From NCBI RefSeq assembly GCF_001704415.2, contig NC_030817.1, positions 36,777,550-36,841,549 on the forward strand: a stretch of DNA of 64,000 nt, read 5' to 3'. The notes beneath the pieces are model-generated. The model did not search any database. It saw nothing but the letters and a program-made list of their open reading frames with translations, and was not told where the DNA came from. Numbering within the stretch: position 1 is the first letter of the stretch; each line of letters starts with the position of its first letter. The stretch comes from Capra hircus (taxonomy: Eukaryota > Chordata > Mammalia > Artiodactyla > Bovidae). Below are positions 35,026 through 46,783 of this stretch, piece by piece. The position numbers were made by a program, and so were the translations under genes.

Positions 35026-37272
35026 TACTCTACAATATTGTGGTGTTTTTTTTTGCCATACATTGACATGAATCAGTCATGGGTGCCATGTGTTCCCCCA
35101 TCCTGAACCCTCGTCCCACCTCCTTCCCCATCCCATCCCTCTGGGTTGTCTCAGTTCACTGACTTTGAGTGCCTTGTTTCATACATTGAACTTGGACTAG
35201 TCATCTATTTCACATAGGGTAATATACATATTTCAATGCTGTTCTCTCAAATCATCCCACCCTTGCTTTCTCCCACAGAGTCCAAAAGCCTGTTCTTTGT
35301 GTCTCTTTTGCTGTCTAACATATAGGGTCATCATTACCATCTTTCTAAATTCCATATATATGTTTTAACAGACTATATTGATGTTTTTCTTTCTGACTTA
35401 CTTCACTCTGTATAATAGGCTCCAGATTCATTCACCTCATTAGAACTGATTCAAATGCATTCTTTTTAATAGTTGAGTAATATTCTGTTGTGTATATGTA
35501 CCACAACTTTCTTATCCATTCATCTGCTGATGGACATCTAGGTTGCTTCCATGTCCTAGCTATTGTAAACAGTACTGCGATGAGCATTGGGGTACATGTG
35601 TCTCTTTCAGTTCTGGTTTCCTTGGTGTGTATGCCCAGCAGTGGGACTGCTGGGTTGTATGGCAGTTCTATTTCCAGTTTTTAAGGAATCACTGCCCTGT
35701 TCTCCATAGTGGCTGTACTAGTTTGCATTCCCACCCAGCAGTGTAAGAGGGTTCCCTTTTCTCCACACCCTCTCCAGCATTTATTGTTTGTAGACTTTTT
35801 GATAGTAGCCATTCTGACCAGTGTGGGATGGTACCTCATTGTGGTTTGATTTACATTTCTCTGAGCATCTTTTCATGTGTTTGTTAGCCATCTGTATGTT
35901 TTTGGAGAAATGTCTGTTCAGTTCTTTGGCCCATTTTTTGATTGAGTCATTTATTTTTCTGGTATTGAGCTGCATGAGCTGCTTGTATATTTTTGAGATT
36001 AATTTTTTGTTAGTTGCTTTGCTTGCTATTATTTTCTCCCATTCTGAAGCTTGTCTTTTCACCTCACTTATAGTTTCTTTCGTTGTGCAAAAGCTTTTCA
36101 GGTTATCTAGGGCCCCTTTATTTATTTTTGCTTTTATTTCCATTAGTCTGGGAGGTGGGTCATAGAGGATCTTGCTGTGATTTATGTCAGAGAGTGTTCT
36201 ATGTTTTCCTTTAAGAATGTTATAGTTTCTGGTCTTATATTTAGATCTTTAATCCATTTTGAGTTTATTTTTGTGTGTGGTGTGAGAAGGTGTTCTAGTT
36301 TCATTCTTTTACAGGTGGTTGACCAGTTTTCCCAGCACCACTTGTTAAAGAGATTGTCTTTTCTCCATTGTATATTTTTGCCTCCTTTGTCAACAATAAG
36401 GTGTCCATAGGTGCATGTATTTATCTCTGGGCTTTCTATTTTGTTCCATTGATCTATATTTCTGTCTTTTTGCTAGTAGCATATTGTCTTGATGACTGTA
36501 GCTTTGTAGTATAGTCTGAAGTCAGGCAGGTTGATTCTTCCTGTTCCATTTTTCTTTCTGAAGATTGCTTTGGCTATTCGAGATTTTTTGTGTTTCCATA
36601 CAAACTGTGAAATTATTTGTTCTAGTTATGGAAAAATGCCGTTTATAACTTGATAAGGATTGCCTTGAATCTACAGACTGCTTTGTGTAGTAAACTCATT
36701 TTCACTATATTGATTCTTCTGATCCATGAACATGGTGTATTTCTCCATCAATTTGTTTCATCTTTGATTTCTTTCATTAGTGTTTTATAGTTTTCTATAT
36801 ATAGGTCTTTTGTTTCTTCAGGTAAACTTATTCCTAAGTATTTTATTCTTTTAATTGCAGTAGTGAATAGGATTGTTTCCTGAATTTCTGTTTTCTCATT
36901 GTTAACGTATAAGAATGCAAGAGATTTCTGTGTATTAATTTTATATCCTACAACTTTTCTATATTCATTGATTAGCTCTAGTAATTTGCTGGTGATGTCT
37001 TTAGGATTTTCTTTGTAGAGGATCATGTCATCTGCAAACAGTGAAAGTTCTACTTCTTTTCCAATCTTGATTCTTTTTGTTTCTTTTTCTTCTCTGATTG
37101 TTGTGGCTAAAACTTCTGAAACTATGTTGGATAGTAGTGGTGAGAGTGGGCACCCTTGTCTTGTTCCTCACTTTAGGGAAAATGCTTTCAATTTTTCACC
37201 ATTTAGGATAATGTTTGCCGTGGGTTTATCATATATGGCTTTTATTATGTTGAGGTATAGAACCCTTTATTG
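35026..37272 (-). mobile_element. Ruminant L1 (L1_BT-like), 3' UTR and ORF2 C-terminal half
   Basis: The antisense 3' end starts at 'ttactctacaatattgtgg', directly after the BovB tail. ORF2 sequence follows: minus-strand frames at 35781-36143 (KKWAKELNRHFSKNIQMANK) and 36748-37026 (KINTQKSLAFLYVNNEKTEI). The catalytic FADDMILY motif of the reverse transcriptase is encoded around 37016-37042. It is 5'-truncated near 37272. Frames are interrupted, so it is inactive, but it is among the less diverged L1 pieces here. Confidence 0.92.
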
Positions 37273-37334
37273 CTAATTGCACATATTTTATATTATTCTT
37301 ATTTTGTCTAACAGTGTTATCTATTTGGGGAGAG

Positions 37335-37520
37335 GGTATTTCATGAGTGGAAAAAATCCAGGTTCTGGCCTTAGATTGACCTGAATTTTAGCCCTGTCTC
37401 AAAAACTTATGAGATTTGTAACACTGGGAAATACTTAACCTCTAAAGTTGTATTCATAAAATGGAGATAATGATATTTACTTTATAAGGACATGAATTAA
37501 AGAAAAAAGACTAGTTGAAA
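37335..37520 (+). mobile_element. MIR-type ancient SINE
   Basis: Sense MIR: 'aggttctggccttagattg', 'gtaacactgggaaatactta', 'aacctctaaagttgtattc', 'ataaaatggagataatgat'. Confidence 0.75.
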
Positions 37521-37868
37521 GGTAAAACAAGAAAACAGCTAACAGGAGCTAATAGATTTGGCCAGGGAGGTAAATGTAATGATTCTTAGGTTTTAAACTT
37601 GTATGACTGGGAAAATTTTTGAAAAAGTAATGAAAATAGAGAAATCAGGAGGAAGAAAGGACTTGATGACATACTGAGATGCCAAAAATACATCTGAATG
37701 GGAGTGGGCCATTAAGCAGTTGAGTATGACCATTAAGCCTTGTAAATGTGTAAGAATTATAGATTTATTCATGTAGAATTAAGCAGCAGATGAGATTTCT
37801 AGAGTGCAAAAATAAAAAAAGTGAAGAACGGAATCTTGGAGGACATATCAGTTTATGGAGCAGAGAAG

Positions 37869-38080
37869 AAAGAGGGGGCCTCTGGGTGGCTCAAACAATA
37901 AAGTATCTGCCTGCAATGCAAGAGACCTGGGTTCGATCCCTGGGTTGGGAAGATTCCCTGGAGAAAGAAATGGCAACCCGATCCAGTATTTTTGCCTGGG
38001 AAATCCCATGGACAGAAGACCCTGGCGGGCTACCATCCATGGGTTGCAAAGAGTCGGACATGAATGAGTGACTAAAGAGG
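37869..38080 (+). mobile_element. Bov-tA SINE
   Basis: A sense Bov-tA from 'ctctgggtggctcaaaca' to 'gacatgaatgagtgacta', with AAAGAGG at 37869-37875 and 38074-38080 as the likely target duplication. Confidence 0.93.
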
Positions 38081-38432
38081 ACCTAGAGAAGAAGCTAGAG
38101 TAGAAGTGGCCATATTTTGAGTGCCATGAGAGCAAAGGAGGACTTGAATTTAAGGAGGTTTGAGTCAGCTGTGTTGAGTAACAGAAGGGTAAGAAGAATG
38201 AGTAAAGTCCATGGTATAGGTGTTAAAATCATTGAGGTCAATGGCCTCGAATACAATGAAGAAGAAAACTTAGTCAGGTGCCTATTTGGAGTTTTGGGGA
38301 GAAATCTTAAATTAGTGAGGGGGGTGGTATAAATGGATAGCATAGACTTCAGTAAGAGTTTGCTCTATGATTGTGGAATCAAATCATGGTCTAAAGATGT
38401 AGACATGGAGGTAGAGAGAACTGGAATAGACT

Positions 38433-38917
38433 ACAAGTAGAAGCAGACATTATTTTGCCAACAAAGGTCTGTCTAGTCAAAGTTATGGTTTTTCCAGTAG
38501 TTATGTATGGATGTGAGAGTTGGACTATAAAGAAAGCTGAGCACCAAAAAAAAAATGATGCTTTTGAACTTTGGTGTTGGAGAAGACTTTTGAGAGTCCC
38601 TTTGATAGCAAGGAGATCAGTCCTGAATATTCATTGGAAGGACTGATGCTGAAGCTGAAACTCCAATACTTTGGCCACGTGATGTGAAGAACTGACTCAC
38701 TGGAAAAGACCCTGATGCTGGGAAAGACTGAAGGTGGGAGGAGAAGGGAACAACAGAGGATGAGATGGTTGGATGGCATCACCAACTCAATGGACGTGAG
38801 TTTGAGTAAGCTCCGGGAGTTGATGATGGACAGGAAAGCCTGGCGAACTGCAGTCCATGGGGTCTCAAAGAGCTGGACATGACTGAGCGACTGAACTGAC
38901 CTGAACCGAACAAGTAG
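38433..38917 (+). mobile_element. BovB LINE 3' part with 8-bp target duplication
   Basis: A 5'-truncated BovB (C-terminal coding region and 3' end) lies between ACAAGTAG at 38433-38440 and 38910-38917. It includes the YGCESWTIKKAEHQ coding stretch with an A-run frameshift (38546-38554) and the GAACT-type tail. Confidence 0.94.
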
Positions 38918-39327
38918 CAGTGGCCTCATCTGTGAACTGTGGGAGAAATCATGTCAGCTAAGGAAATCAGCATGAGATAAAGGAAACAACTTGAGAAAAG
39001 TGAACAACCAGTGGATTGTGGATTAAGGGAAGCCCACAGGATGCTATGAGGAAGTCTGGTAGAGGGCTGGGTATGGAGGAATTGGCCAGAGGAGGTATCA
39101 GGCTAAGCTGTGTTGGACTAATGGTGAAGGAGGACGTGACAGTGAAAGGTCACCCAGGAGATAAGTATGCACTATGGGTATGCAGGAGGCAGGGCTTGGC
39201 AAACTCATGGAGCGTGTGCCTGTGGGAAAGAATGGCATTGTGACTTGTCCTGAGATACTGTTGGAAGTCTGAGATAGCCTCTGCAAACTGACCTCCCTAA
39301 CTATTAAGCCTTTCTGTAGAAGGCATT
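38918..39327. other. No gene recognised
   Basis: Purine-biased, apparently unique sequence without a recognisable repeat or exon. Confidence 0.45.
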
Positions 39328-39665
39328 CTGATTCCTAAAGTGAAAGTGAAAGTCACTCATTTGTGTCTGAGTCTCTGTGACCACCTGGACTATAGAGTTC
39401 ATAGAATTCTCTAGGCCTGAATACTGGAGTGGGTAGCCTTTCTCTTCTCTAGGGGATCTTCCCAACACAGGGATTGAATCCAGGTTCCTGCATTGCAGGT
39501 GTTTGCTTTACCAGCTGAGCCACCAGGGAAGCCCAAGAGTACTGAAATGGGCAGCCTATTCCTTCTACAGCAGATCTTCCCAACCCAGGAATTCAACCAG
39601 GGTCTCCTGCATTGCAGGTGGATTCTTTACCAACTAAGCTATCAGGGAAGCGCCCTGATTCCTAA
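39328..39665 (-). mobile_element. Bov-tA SINE with internally duplicated head, 11-bp target duplication
   Basis: A reverse-orientation Bov-tA (39339-39535) continues without a break into a second, partial copy of its tRNA-like head and body (39536-39654). Both copies contain 'ctgcattgcaggtg' and end at 'cagggaagc'. CTGATTCCTAA at 39328-39338 and 39655-39665 flanks the whole 316-bp unit. The duplication therefore existed when the element inserted. Confidence 0.92.
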
Positions 39666-40974
39666 GGCACAGCAAATGGGGGAGGGGACAATAGTTCCCC
39701 ATTTGTTGCTACAAAATTTTGTTTTTACTGGATATATGATTTTAAATGGCTCTTTTGCTAGAAAAGTTTTTGCTGGAAGACAGGTTAGGCAGTTATTTGA
39801 ATAACTTACTGGGGTTTTGGTTTGGGGATGAAAAACACAGAGACAAAGGAAAATAAGACTGTAGAAGGTTTGACAAAACTTATAGGCAGACTAGATATAA
39901 AATATGAAAAAAATAGGCTCACGAAGATCCTGGACATAGTCTTTAGGGAGTTGTACTAGGCTAGTGTCTTAAATTCTGCACTTGACTCAGGTTTAGTAAT
40001 TTGAAACCAGTCTAGTGTGTTGAGACATTGAAAAGCAAGGATCATAATTTCAAATATAGGCTTCTTTGAAAAGCCACAAAAACATGAATTTTTAAGGACA
40101 GATATATATTTTGTGTCAAATATTAAGGAATTTATGGCTTTAATGTTCAGAAAATACTTAACAATAGTCTTGATGCAGTTAGGAGTGCATATATTTGCTG
40201 GGGTCAGAAATCTGGGCTATATATCCTAGAAGCATCTGAACTTTCAAAATGTGATTTTAACATTCCAGAGTTTAAGAAGTATACCTCACTGGACAAATGT
40301 ATACTGGTTCTGCCCTCCATGTGGTTTGAGTGAAAGCTCCCAGTGGCTGGGTTGGGTTTCCCAAGTGTCCAAAACTCCCTGAATGTCAAACCCTAGGGAT
40401 CGGTTCCTTCAAGGTCAGTCACTACATTTTCATTCCACAGATTTTCTTGTTCTTAAAAAGGACCAGGCAAAGGGAGGGGCCTCTGATCTGGAGCATCTTT
40501 TCCTTTGGCTCAGGCACCTATCAGCCCATCATTTTGATTCCTGCTCTGCAACCAAAAAGTCAAATATGATGGATCTCCTTTTGGAGCACAATGCAGTTTG
40601 CTTGGAAAAACATCCACTTTAGACAAACAATAAAAGCAGCTCAAGTGGGGCCTTGGCTGCTCTCCTGGTGTCACGCTCATGCATATGCCTCTGGTGCTTG
40701 GCAGAGAAAGTTTTCTGGTTGCACAAAACAGCAGACAACCCTTTGGGAAAACCTGTCCCCTGTCTTTGTTGTTCAAAAACAGAACTTGGAATTTAAGTGA
40801 TTAGCCCAAAACCAGATGCAAATTTGACTCTCTAAATCTCAATTGCTGTGTATTGTAAAGAAGGATTTTTCCCCTTTTAATCTACTAATCTCCAGGGGGA
40901 AGAAGACTAGGGGAGATGATGGAACAGATGCTGTGTAAACACAACTCTGGTCTGTTGAAAGATATATCAACTCA
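39666..40974. other. No gene or clear repeat
   Basis: Apparently unique. 40430-40800 holds two overlapping open stretches of about 80 codons and CCACAG before 40441, but no family similarity, so no exon is called. Confidence 0.45.
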
Positions 40975-41210
40975 GCCACGAAGCCTCTACTGATCCCCTC
41001 TGTTGGAAATCATCTCTCCTCTCCTCTGAACTCCTGCTACACTTTGTTTCTTCTTACAGAGTGTTTATCATATTCTGTCTGGTGTTGTAACTGCACGTGT
41101 TCATGGCTTAATTTTCCTTCTGGACTTTTAATTTTCATCCTGGCATGGACTCTCTTATTTAACTTTGTTTTCCCCACAAATTCTACATATGTATTTTATT
41201 AATAATAATC
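40975..41210 (+). mobile_element. L2 LINE 3' region
   Basis: 'ctcctctgaactcctgctac', 'actttgtttcttcttacag', 'tgtttatcatattctgtctg' follow the L2 3' end in order. It is ancient and non-coding. Confidence 0.7.
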
Positions 41211-41279
41211 AATCTATTCCCATATAACCCCCTATTTTGATAGACATTCTTTTATTCAAGCAGTTGCTGAACACCTAGC

Positions 41280-41690
41280 GTGTGTTGATTCCTAAAAATA
41301 ACCTAATCATTGTTCTAAATACTTTATGCTTATTTATCCTATCATAAGGGTGTGGCAGAGGATGAGATAGTTAAGCAGCATCACCGACTCAGTGGATGTG
41401 AATTTGAGAAACTCTGGGAGATTGTGGAGGACAGAGGAGCCTGATGTGCTGCTGTCCATAGGGTTGCAAAGAGTTGGACATGACTTTGCATCTGAACAAC
41501 AACATCCTATCATAAAGTGTAATAGCTATCATTTTAATCCTGTTTTTATCAGTAATGAGACAGAGGCATAGAGAGAACATAAGCAAATTTCCAAGGGCCG
41601 TGCAACCTGTAACTTGGCCGAGCCAGGATTCCAACTTGCTCAGGGCCTGAGCCTATGTTCTCAACACCAGGCTGTACTGCCTCTGGGTGT
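41280..41690 (-). mobile_element. MIR-type SINE split by a BovB insertion
   Basis: The reverse-complement MIR reads 'tgttctaaatactttatgc' up to 41347 and resumes at 41516 with 'tcagtaatgagacagaggc' and 'gagccaggattccaacttg'. The gap is exactly the BovB piece with its target duplication. Confidence 0.75.
41337..41515 (+). mobile_element. Short BovB 3' end inside MIR, perfect 11-bp target duplication
   Basis: A 157-bp 5'-truncated BovB (41348-41504) with an AAC-type tail ('ctgaacaacaaca') is flanked by TCCTATCATAA at 41337-41347 and 41505-41515. Confidence 0.95.
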
Positions 41691-41937
41691 TGCCTTCAGA
41701 AATAGGATTAGGTAGGCAAACATGAAAACCATCTGGCCCCTAAATCAAGCATTTCACATTCTGGTAGAAAAGACCTATCTGTAAAAATATCAGAAGAATA
41801 TAGAGTGATGGCTGTGGTCATGGTGTTGGTAGATAGGCAAGTCCTGAAAAAGGGTTGCCTCCAGGTTGTAGTGTCCTCAGCAGAGGGCTTAGGTGGATAT
41901 GGATTTCCTTCACCTGACAGGACTTGTTTCAACATCA

Positions 41938-42105
41938 AAAGTAGCTAGAGGGGCGGGATGGGGGAGGTGGGGTGGAGGGAGGCACAAGAGGGAGGGGATA
42001 TTTGGATACTTATGACGGATCCACACTGTTGTACAGCAGAAAGGAATACAACATTGTAAAGCAATTATACTCCAATTTCAAAATAAGTTACAAAACAAAG
42101 TAGCT
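41938..42105 (+). mobile_element. L1 3' end with G-rich tract
   Basis: A 150-bp ruminant L1 terminus (41947-42096) starts with a G-rich tract ('gggatgggggaggtgggg') and runs to 'cattgtaaagcaattatac' and an A-rich end. AAAGTAGCT at 41938-41946 and 42097-42105 is the target duplication. Confidence 0.93.
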
Positions 42106-44749
42106 GTCTTAGTACAAAGGGTAAGTAGAGTTTGAAAGACCATCTGAGTTCACTCCCTTTATTGCAAAAAAGGAAATGAAATAAAGAGTTGAGGTGATTC
42201 ACTTCACAGACACGGCTTATTGCCTGCTCAAAACAGGACAAAAAGAGTAACTATCAGAATTTTTCCTGCAGGTTCATTTAGAAAAAAAAAGAAAAGTGAA
42301 GGAGATGTAAGAAATGATTGTATATTACAAGATGTTGACATATCAGCAAAGAAATAAAGATCCACAAACTTTGTAGTGTTATCTCTTACTTTGAAGAAAC
42401 GTATATAAAGAAGACTTGCCCCCTTTCCCTCATATTCCTCTGTCACCTCCCCTCCTAAACACTGTCTCTGTGGATACTTTTGATAGAACTGGGAAGCTAT
42501 TAGGCTTGATGGTCTGTACTCAGGACCCCAAATATGGTCTAATGGATTGCTAGTTTTCTAAGAGATTATAAATCCAAGTGCTTATAGTCCCATTACAAAT
42601 TTACCTCAGGCTTTCACCAACTATTTCAGTTAAAACAAGTGCTATTTGGCCAACCAAGATATTATAAAAACCCAGTTCATTCATGCTCTAGAGATTTAAG
42701 TTATAACCACTTAGGTAAACTTCCCTGACCACCCCCCCCAACCCCCACCAATGCTCTAGGTTAGCTCTTACATCTGCCTTTTTTCCCTCTTGTCTGCCTG
42801 GATTTTCCCCTTATTTCTACCCATTTAATCCTTTGCTCTTTGCATCACCCAGTAGGAATTCTACATCTCCTATGAAGTGTGTCTGAGCTAGAGTTCCCAA
42901 AGCAAGTTCTGTGGGACATGATTCCCCAAGTTGCTTCTTGCGAGTTGGGCACCATGGTCAAAGGAGCTTGAAATATGCCTCTTATAAACACCGTCTCTTA
43001 TTGGATCTATATAATTTATAATCTGTATCTCAATTTTTAATGTTCATTTATTGTGCATGTAAGAAAAGATTAAATATCTATTATGGGCCAAACACACTCA
43101 GTGCTGGATGTTGGAGTTATAATTTTTTCCTCATCTTAACTCAGTCTCAACTGTTTACACAGATTTTATGCTTTTGGAAAGTATGGAAAGGTCTTATTTT
43201 GTCTTATACTGTTATTAATTTAGCATATAGTCCTGTAAATATAGCGGAGTCTTGATAAATGATTGTTGGTTGACTTGTCAGTTAAGTAAGTAAATCTGAG
43301 TTAACTTTTATCAAAGAAAATTGCTTTTATCTTATTTTTGAAAACTTCTTTTCAAGAGAGTGTACCTTTGACCCCACTGTGGTGTTTCTAATAACAAAAC
43401 CCTTCACAGGAAGTGTGAAATGCCTCTGCCTATTGTAACTGGCCCATATAGTAATGTCCAACATAAGAAAAATACCAATTTTCCGATTTTAAAGCACCTA
43501 CCATAATGCATACTAGGGCAGAACCCCACAGTTATCCCCATTTCAGTCCCTACTACAAAATCCATCCTCTGTTGCTCTTGTCTAGCTATAATCGCGTGTG
43601 ACTGAGGTGAATTCATTACCTGAATTTGGGTTGTTCCCATGAAATTCCTAAATAGAGAGGAATATTTTTTCTGACCAGCCTTGACTATAAGGTATCTTAT
43701 GCTGAAGGCAGTGCAGAAGACGATGCAAAGTGGACCATTCCATTCTCCCCTCACCAAGGTATTTTATCTGCCCAGGAGCCAGATCAGCACCCAGTGATTA
43801 ATGCCGTCCGTCCAACACATTCCTAGTTTGGGGGCTGGGTGTCAAGAAAGAAGGATTTATGATGCCCTAACTGAACTGACTGAACTGAAGATGTTCATGA
43901 ACACAGTCCAGGGACAGATATGGCAAAAGCAGGACTGAAAATGCTTGGAGAGAGCATCCCAGTTACTCTGTTAGGGACTTGTCAAATTTTAAGTGAAGCA
44001 GGTTTTTATGATTTTTTTCCCCTTCCCTTAAGTGGAATGTCAGTTATGTTACTGGAGTTAATGCTACCAAATTTGAATGCTAAATGCAGCTCTGTCTTGG
44101 CAGAAACTTCACTTACAAGGTAGGAGAGAATAAAGTATTTTCGAGTGTGCTACTGAGAAGCTGAAAGGACCCAGGGAAGACCTTTCAAACTGATCATAAA
44201 TTGGAATTCAAATGAATGAAGTATCACTACAAGGTCTTGATTCAGAGCTAACTTGAATTCAACATTCCCCTTACCCTGGCCTTTCTCAGTGTGTCACTTA
44301 ACACCTTGTAAAAGGTTCTCTACCATCTGAAAATGGTGCCTGAGGCGTTCTGTTGCTGTTGTGTGGAGGATTAAAAGCAAAAATAAGCCAAATTTAAGCA
44401 AATATTGAAACCAAATTTCAGGTTTACACTCTGTAGGTGGGTTGGGAGGAAGGCCCTTCTGCCAGCAGAGAACACAAAACAGTGGTGTGTGCTACCAAGA
44501 AGACAACTGAGTGAGCTTGTGAGTCACCCACTAGGGGAGACATGGGGTGGCCCCCATCATATCATCTGAAATGCCCTGTCTTATCCTCAGCTGTATCAGA
44601 TCCCCTGTCTAGGATAATTCTAGCCCCCAGTGCCCTTAAAGACACTGGAAGGGAAGCAATGAAAATGACAGGGGTGGGTGTATCCACTGTATTGGTCTTT
44701 GATAAATCCACAGAACAGGAGGCGGGTCCCTGCTACAACATAGACCGTA
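42106..44749. other. No gene; possible L2 piece at 42715-42860
   Basis: Mostly unique. 'aaacttccctgaccacccc' with the following pyrimidine-rich stretch could be L2. A 117-codon minus-strand open stretch at 43404-43757 is among the longest outside known repeats, but has no recognisable domain. A BovB-tail-like CTGAACTGACTGAACTGAA lies at 43868-43887 without an attached element. Confidence 0.45.
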
Positions 44750-44950
44750 TTCTCCAAAGCATGGCCCTTGAACAACTTTCAGGTGATCCACATCATCTGA
44801 AAATCCTTAAAAATGCATACTTCCAGGCCCCATGCCAAACCTTCAGAATCAGGATCTCTGGGAGTGGGCCAGGAAACACGCATTTTAACAGAATCCCTGA
44901 GGGACAGTGGTACACTCCGAACTTCTGACTTAGCGACTTGAATTACCTGT
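44750..44950 (-). mobile_element. MER5-type hAT MITE
   Basis: 'ttcaggtgatccacatcat', 'ccttaaaaatgcatacttcc', 'ttcagaatcaggatctctgg', 'cgcattttaacagaatccc' follow the MER5 consensus in reverse. Confidence 0.8.
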
Positions 44951-46379
44951 GCCCCTTGTAGGTGCAATTGTTTTTTCGTGCTTCTGAAGATGAGGCAGTT
45001 GGGGAGGGAAGAGGGGATGGAGGAGAAAGGGACAGACCTGACCCATCAGGATGGTGATTCTGGTCATCAACTGTGGGGCTTCGAGAGGGGCTTAGGGAAG
45101 AGATTCCCTGTTGGTGGCCTGCACGTGTATTTTATTTGGACTACATGGTACTTCATATTTTAAAAAGTAGGAATGCTTTATGTGGGGCATGCCCTCCCCA
45201 GCCCCCAGCAGACCCATCCCAGCCTGCTTATCCCTTGCCTCTGAAGGCAGTTATCATCAACTGCTGGGGTGGGTCAGGGGGTGGTGGCAGATGGTGGTGC
45301 AGATTTAACATTAATGGCCTATGGTCTCTTTGTCTTTAAATCATGAAATATAAACTTGTTCATAAAAGTTGGCCCTCAAGAGAATAATTGACTTATTTCT
45401 TTGATTTCCCTTTGGCCAAAGTTACCTTGATTTTCCTGACTTGCTGGAAGGCACCAATGAAAAAGTACCCAGCAAAGTGTTTTTGTACAGTGCATGCCTC
45501 GATAAATAATTTTTGCAAGAACAAAAGAGTAATGTGATACAGCTGATGATTGAGTTTAGGGCTGTTTTCTCTTATCCTCCCATCCCTTGAGTCCTTCCAA
45601 GCTGTAATTCCCACCCCCCACCCCCACCTCTCCCACCTCCCCTACTGCCCCCCCTACCCCGACCCTGCCGTCTGCAAAATGGTGGAGGAGGATTCCTATG
45701 ACCTGAATCTTTCATTCACCTGTTTTGGGTGGGACAGGTGCAGCCCAGATTTTTCTCTGTCTTTGTTTCAAATTCTCTGTGAAATAAAGGCATGGCTTTC
45801 AGGTCTGTCTGAGAGGCCTTTTTATACTATTCATTCCTGAATGTTTTCACATAAACATTTTAATTTGTGGCAAATCTGTTTGTTTGTTGTGTTTGTCAAG
45901 TTAACGTAAACTGTAGTCCATTAGGCCTTGAGATGAGTCTGCTAAATAATTTCAGATGTTTTTTATTTCCCCAGCTAAGATCTGGATTTGAACCAGAGCT
46001 CAGGGGTGAAAGGGCAATGTGTAATATACTGAGACATGAAGTTCGACATATGAAATAAAATAATGTAATGTTTTTAATATTTAAGATGAAAAAAGCAGCA
46101 ATAAAACACTGTGGAAGGAGGAAAACATGAATACCTGTATATTTTAATTTTAAATGCCTGCAGATGTTGAATTTTAATCAGAGCATGTCAGATTCTGACT
46201 CTGACAAAGGCAAAAAAGTGAGATCTGTTTTCTTGAATTGCTTCCACATTTCATGCTTCAGATTTTTATTACATATAGCACTGCATCTTCATATATTTAT
46301 GTAAAGTGCCAGCATCCATTGACTTAGCATATGCCTGATGGTTAACATATAAAACAGTATGCAATGAAGGAGAGGCCCC
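44951..46379. other. No gene; C-rich tract at 45608-45665
   Basis: Apparently unique sequence apart from the C-rich tract listed separately. No exon or RNA gene is visible. Confidence 0.45.
45608..45665 (-). repeat. C-rich tract, G-quadruplex-capable on the minus strand
   Basis: At least six runs of three to seven C residues occur in under 60 bp, so the minus strand has four or more closely spaced G-runs. It is not part of a recognised transposon. Confidence 0.75.
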
Positions 46380-46510
46380 TTCTCTCTTTCCCTGGCATAG
46401 ATTCTCTCTGTGACCTTGTGGTGAGAAAGGCATTTAACCCCTTTGTGCTTCAGTTTTCATAATCTCAAAATAGGAACCACCACTCTTGATTCTTCCTAAG
46501 CTCCATTGGT
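46380..46510 (+). mobile_element. MIR-type fragment
   Basis: 'ctgtgaccttgtggtgag', 'catttaacccctttgtgc', 'ttcagttttcataatctc' follow the MIR core in sense orientation. Confidence 0.65.
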
Positions 46511-46570
46511 AGAGTGAAGCCTATTTGAAATGGTAATTGATCTGTGTACTTACTGTACAATAACAATAGC

Positions 46571-46605
46571 ATATATATATGTGTGTGTGTGTATGTGTAC
46601 ATATA
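46571..46605. repeat. (AT)n(GT)n microsatellite
   Basis: A short (AT)5(GT)7 run followed by ATGTGTACATATAT. Confidence 0.85.
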
Positions 46606-46783
46606 TTTACTTAGATTGAAAAAGAAAAAAACAGTGAAAATTAGATGGGTATATATTAAAATCTAAAATAAAGGTACTTTTAGATTTTATGCATATTTTG
46701 AAATAGTTTTTAGTTCTCTATTTTTTTGCATCATATTTCCTAAAGCAGTGTTAAAGCCAATGACCTTAAATTTCACAGTATAG

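Noticed and set aside
40330..40800. Possible exon after CCACAG near 40441
   Set aside because: No matching donor, no recognisable protein and two competing frames; not supportable.
43404..43757. 117-codon minus-strand open stretch outside recognised repeats
   Set aside because: No domain, signal or family resemblance, no splice or promoter context, and a length within chance for a 64-kb window.
43868..43887. BovB-tail-like CTGAACTGACTGAACTGAA
   Set aside because: No BovB or SINE sequence is attached on either side; most likely chance or a fully eroded tail.
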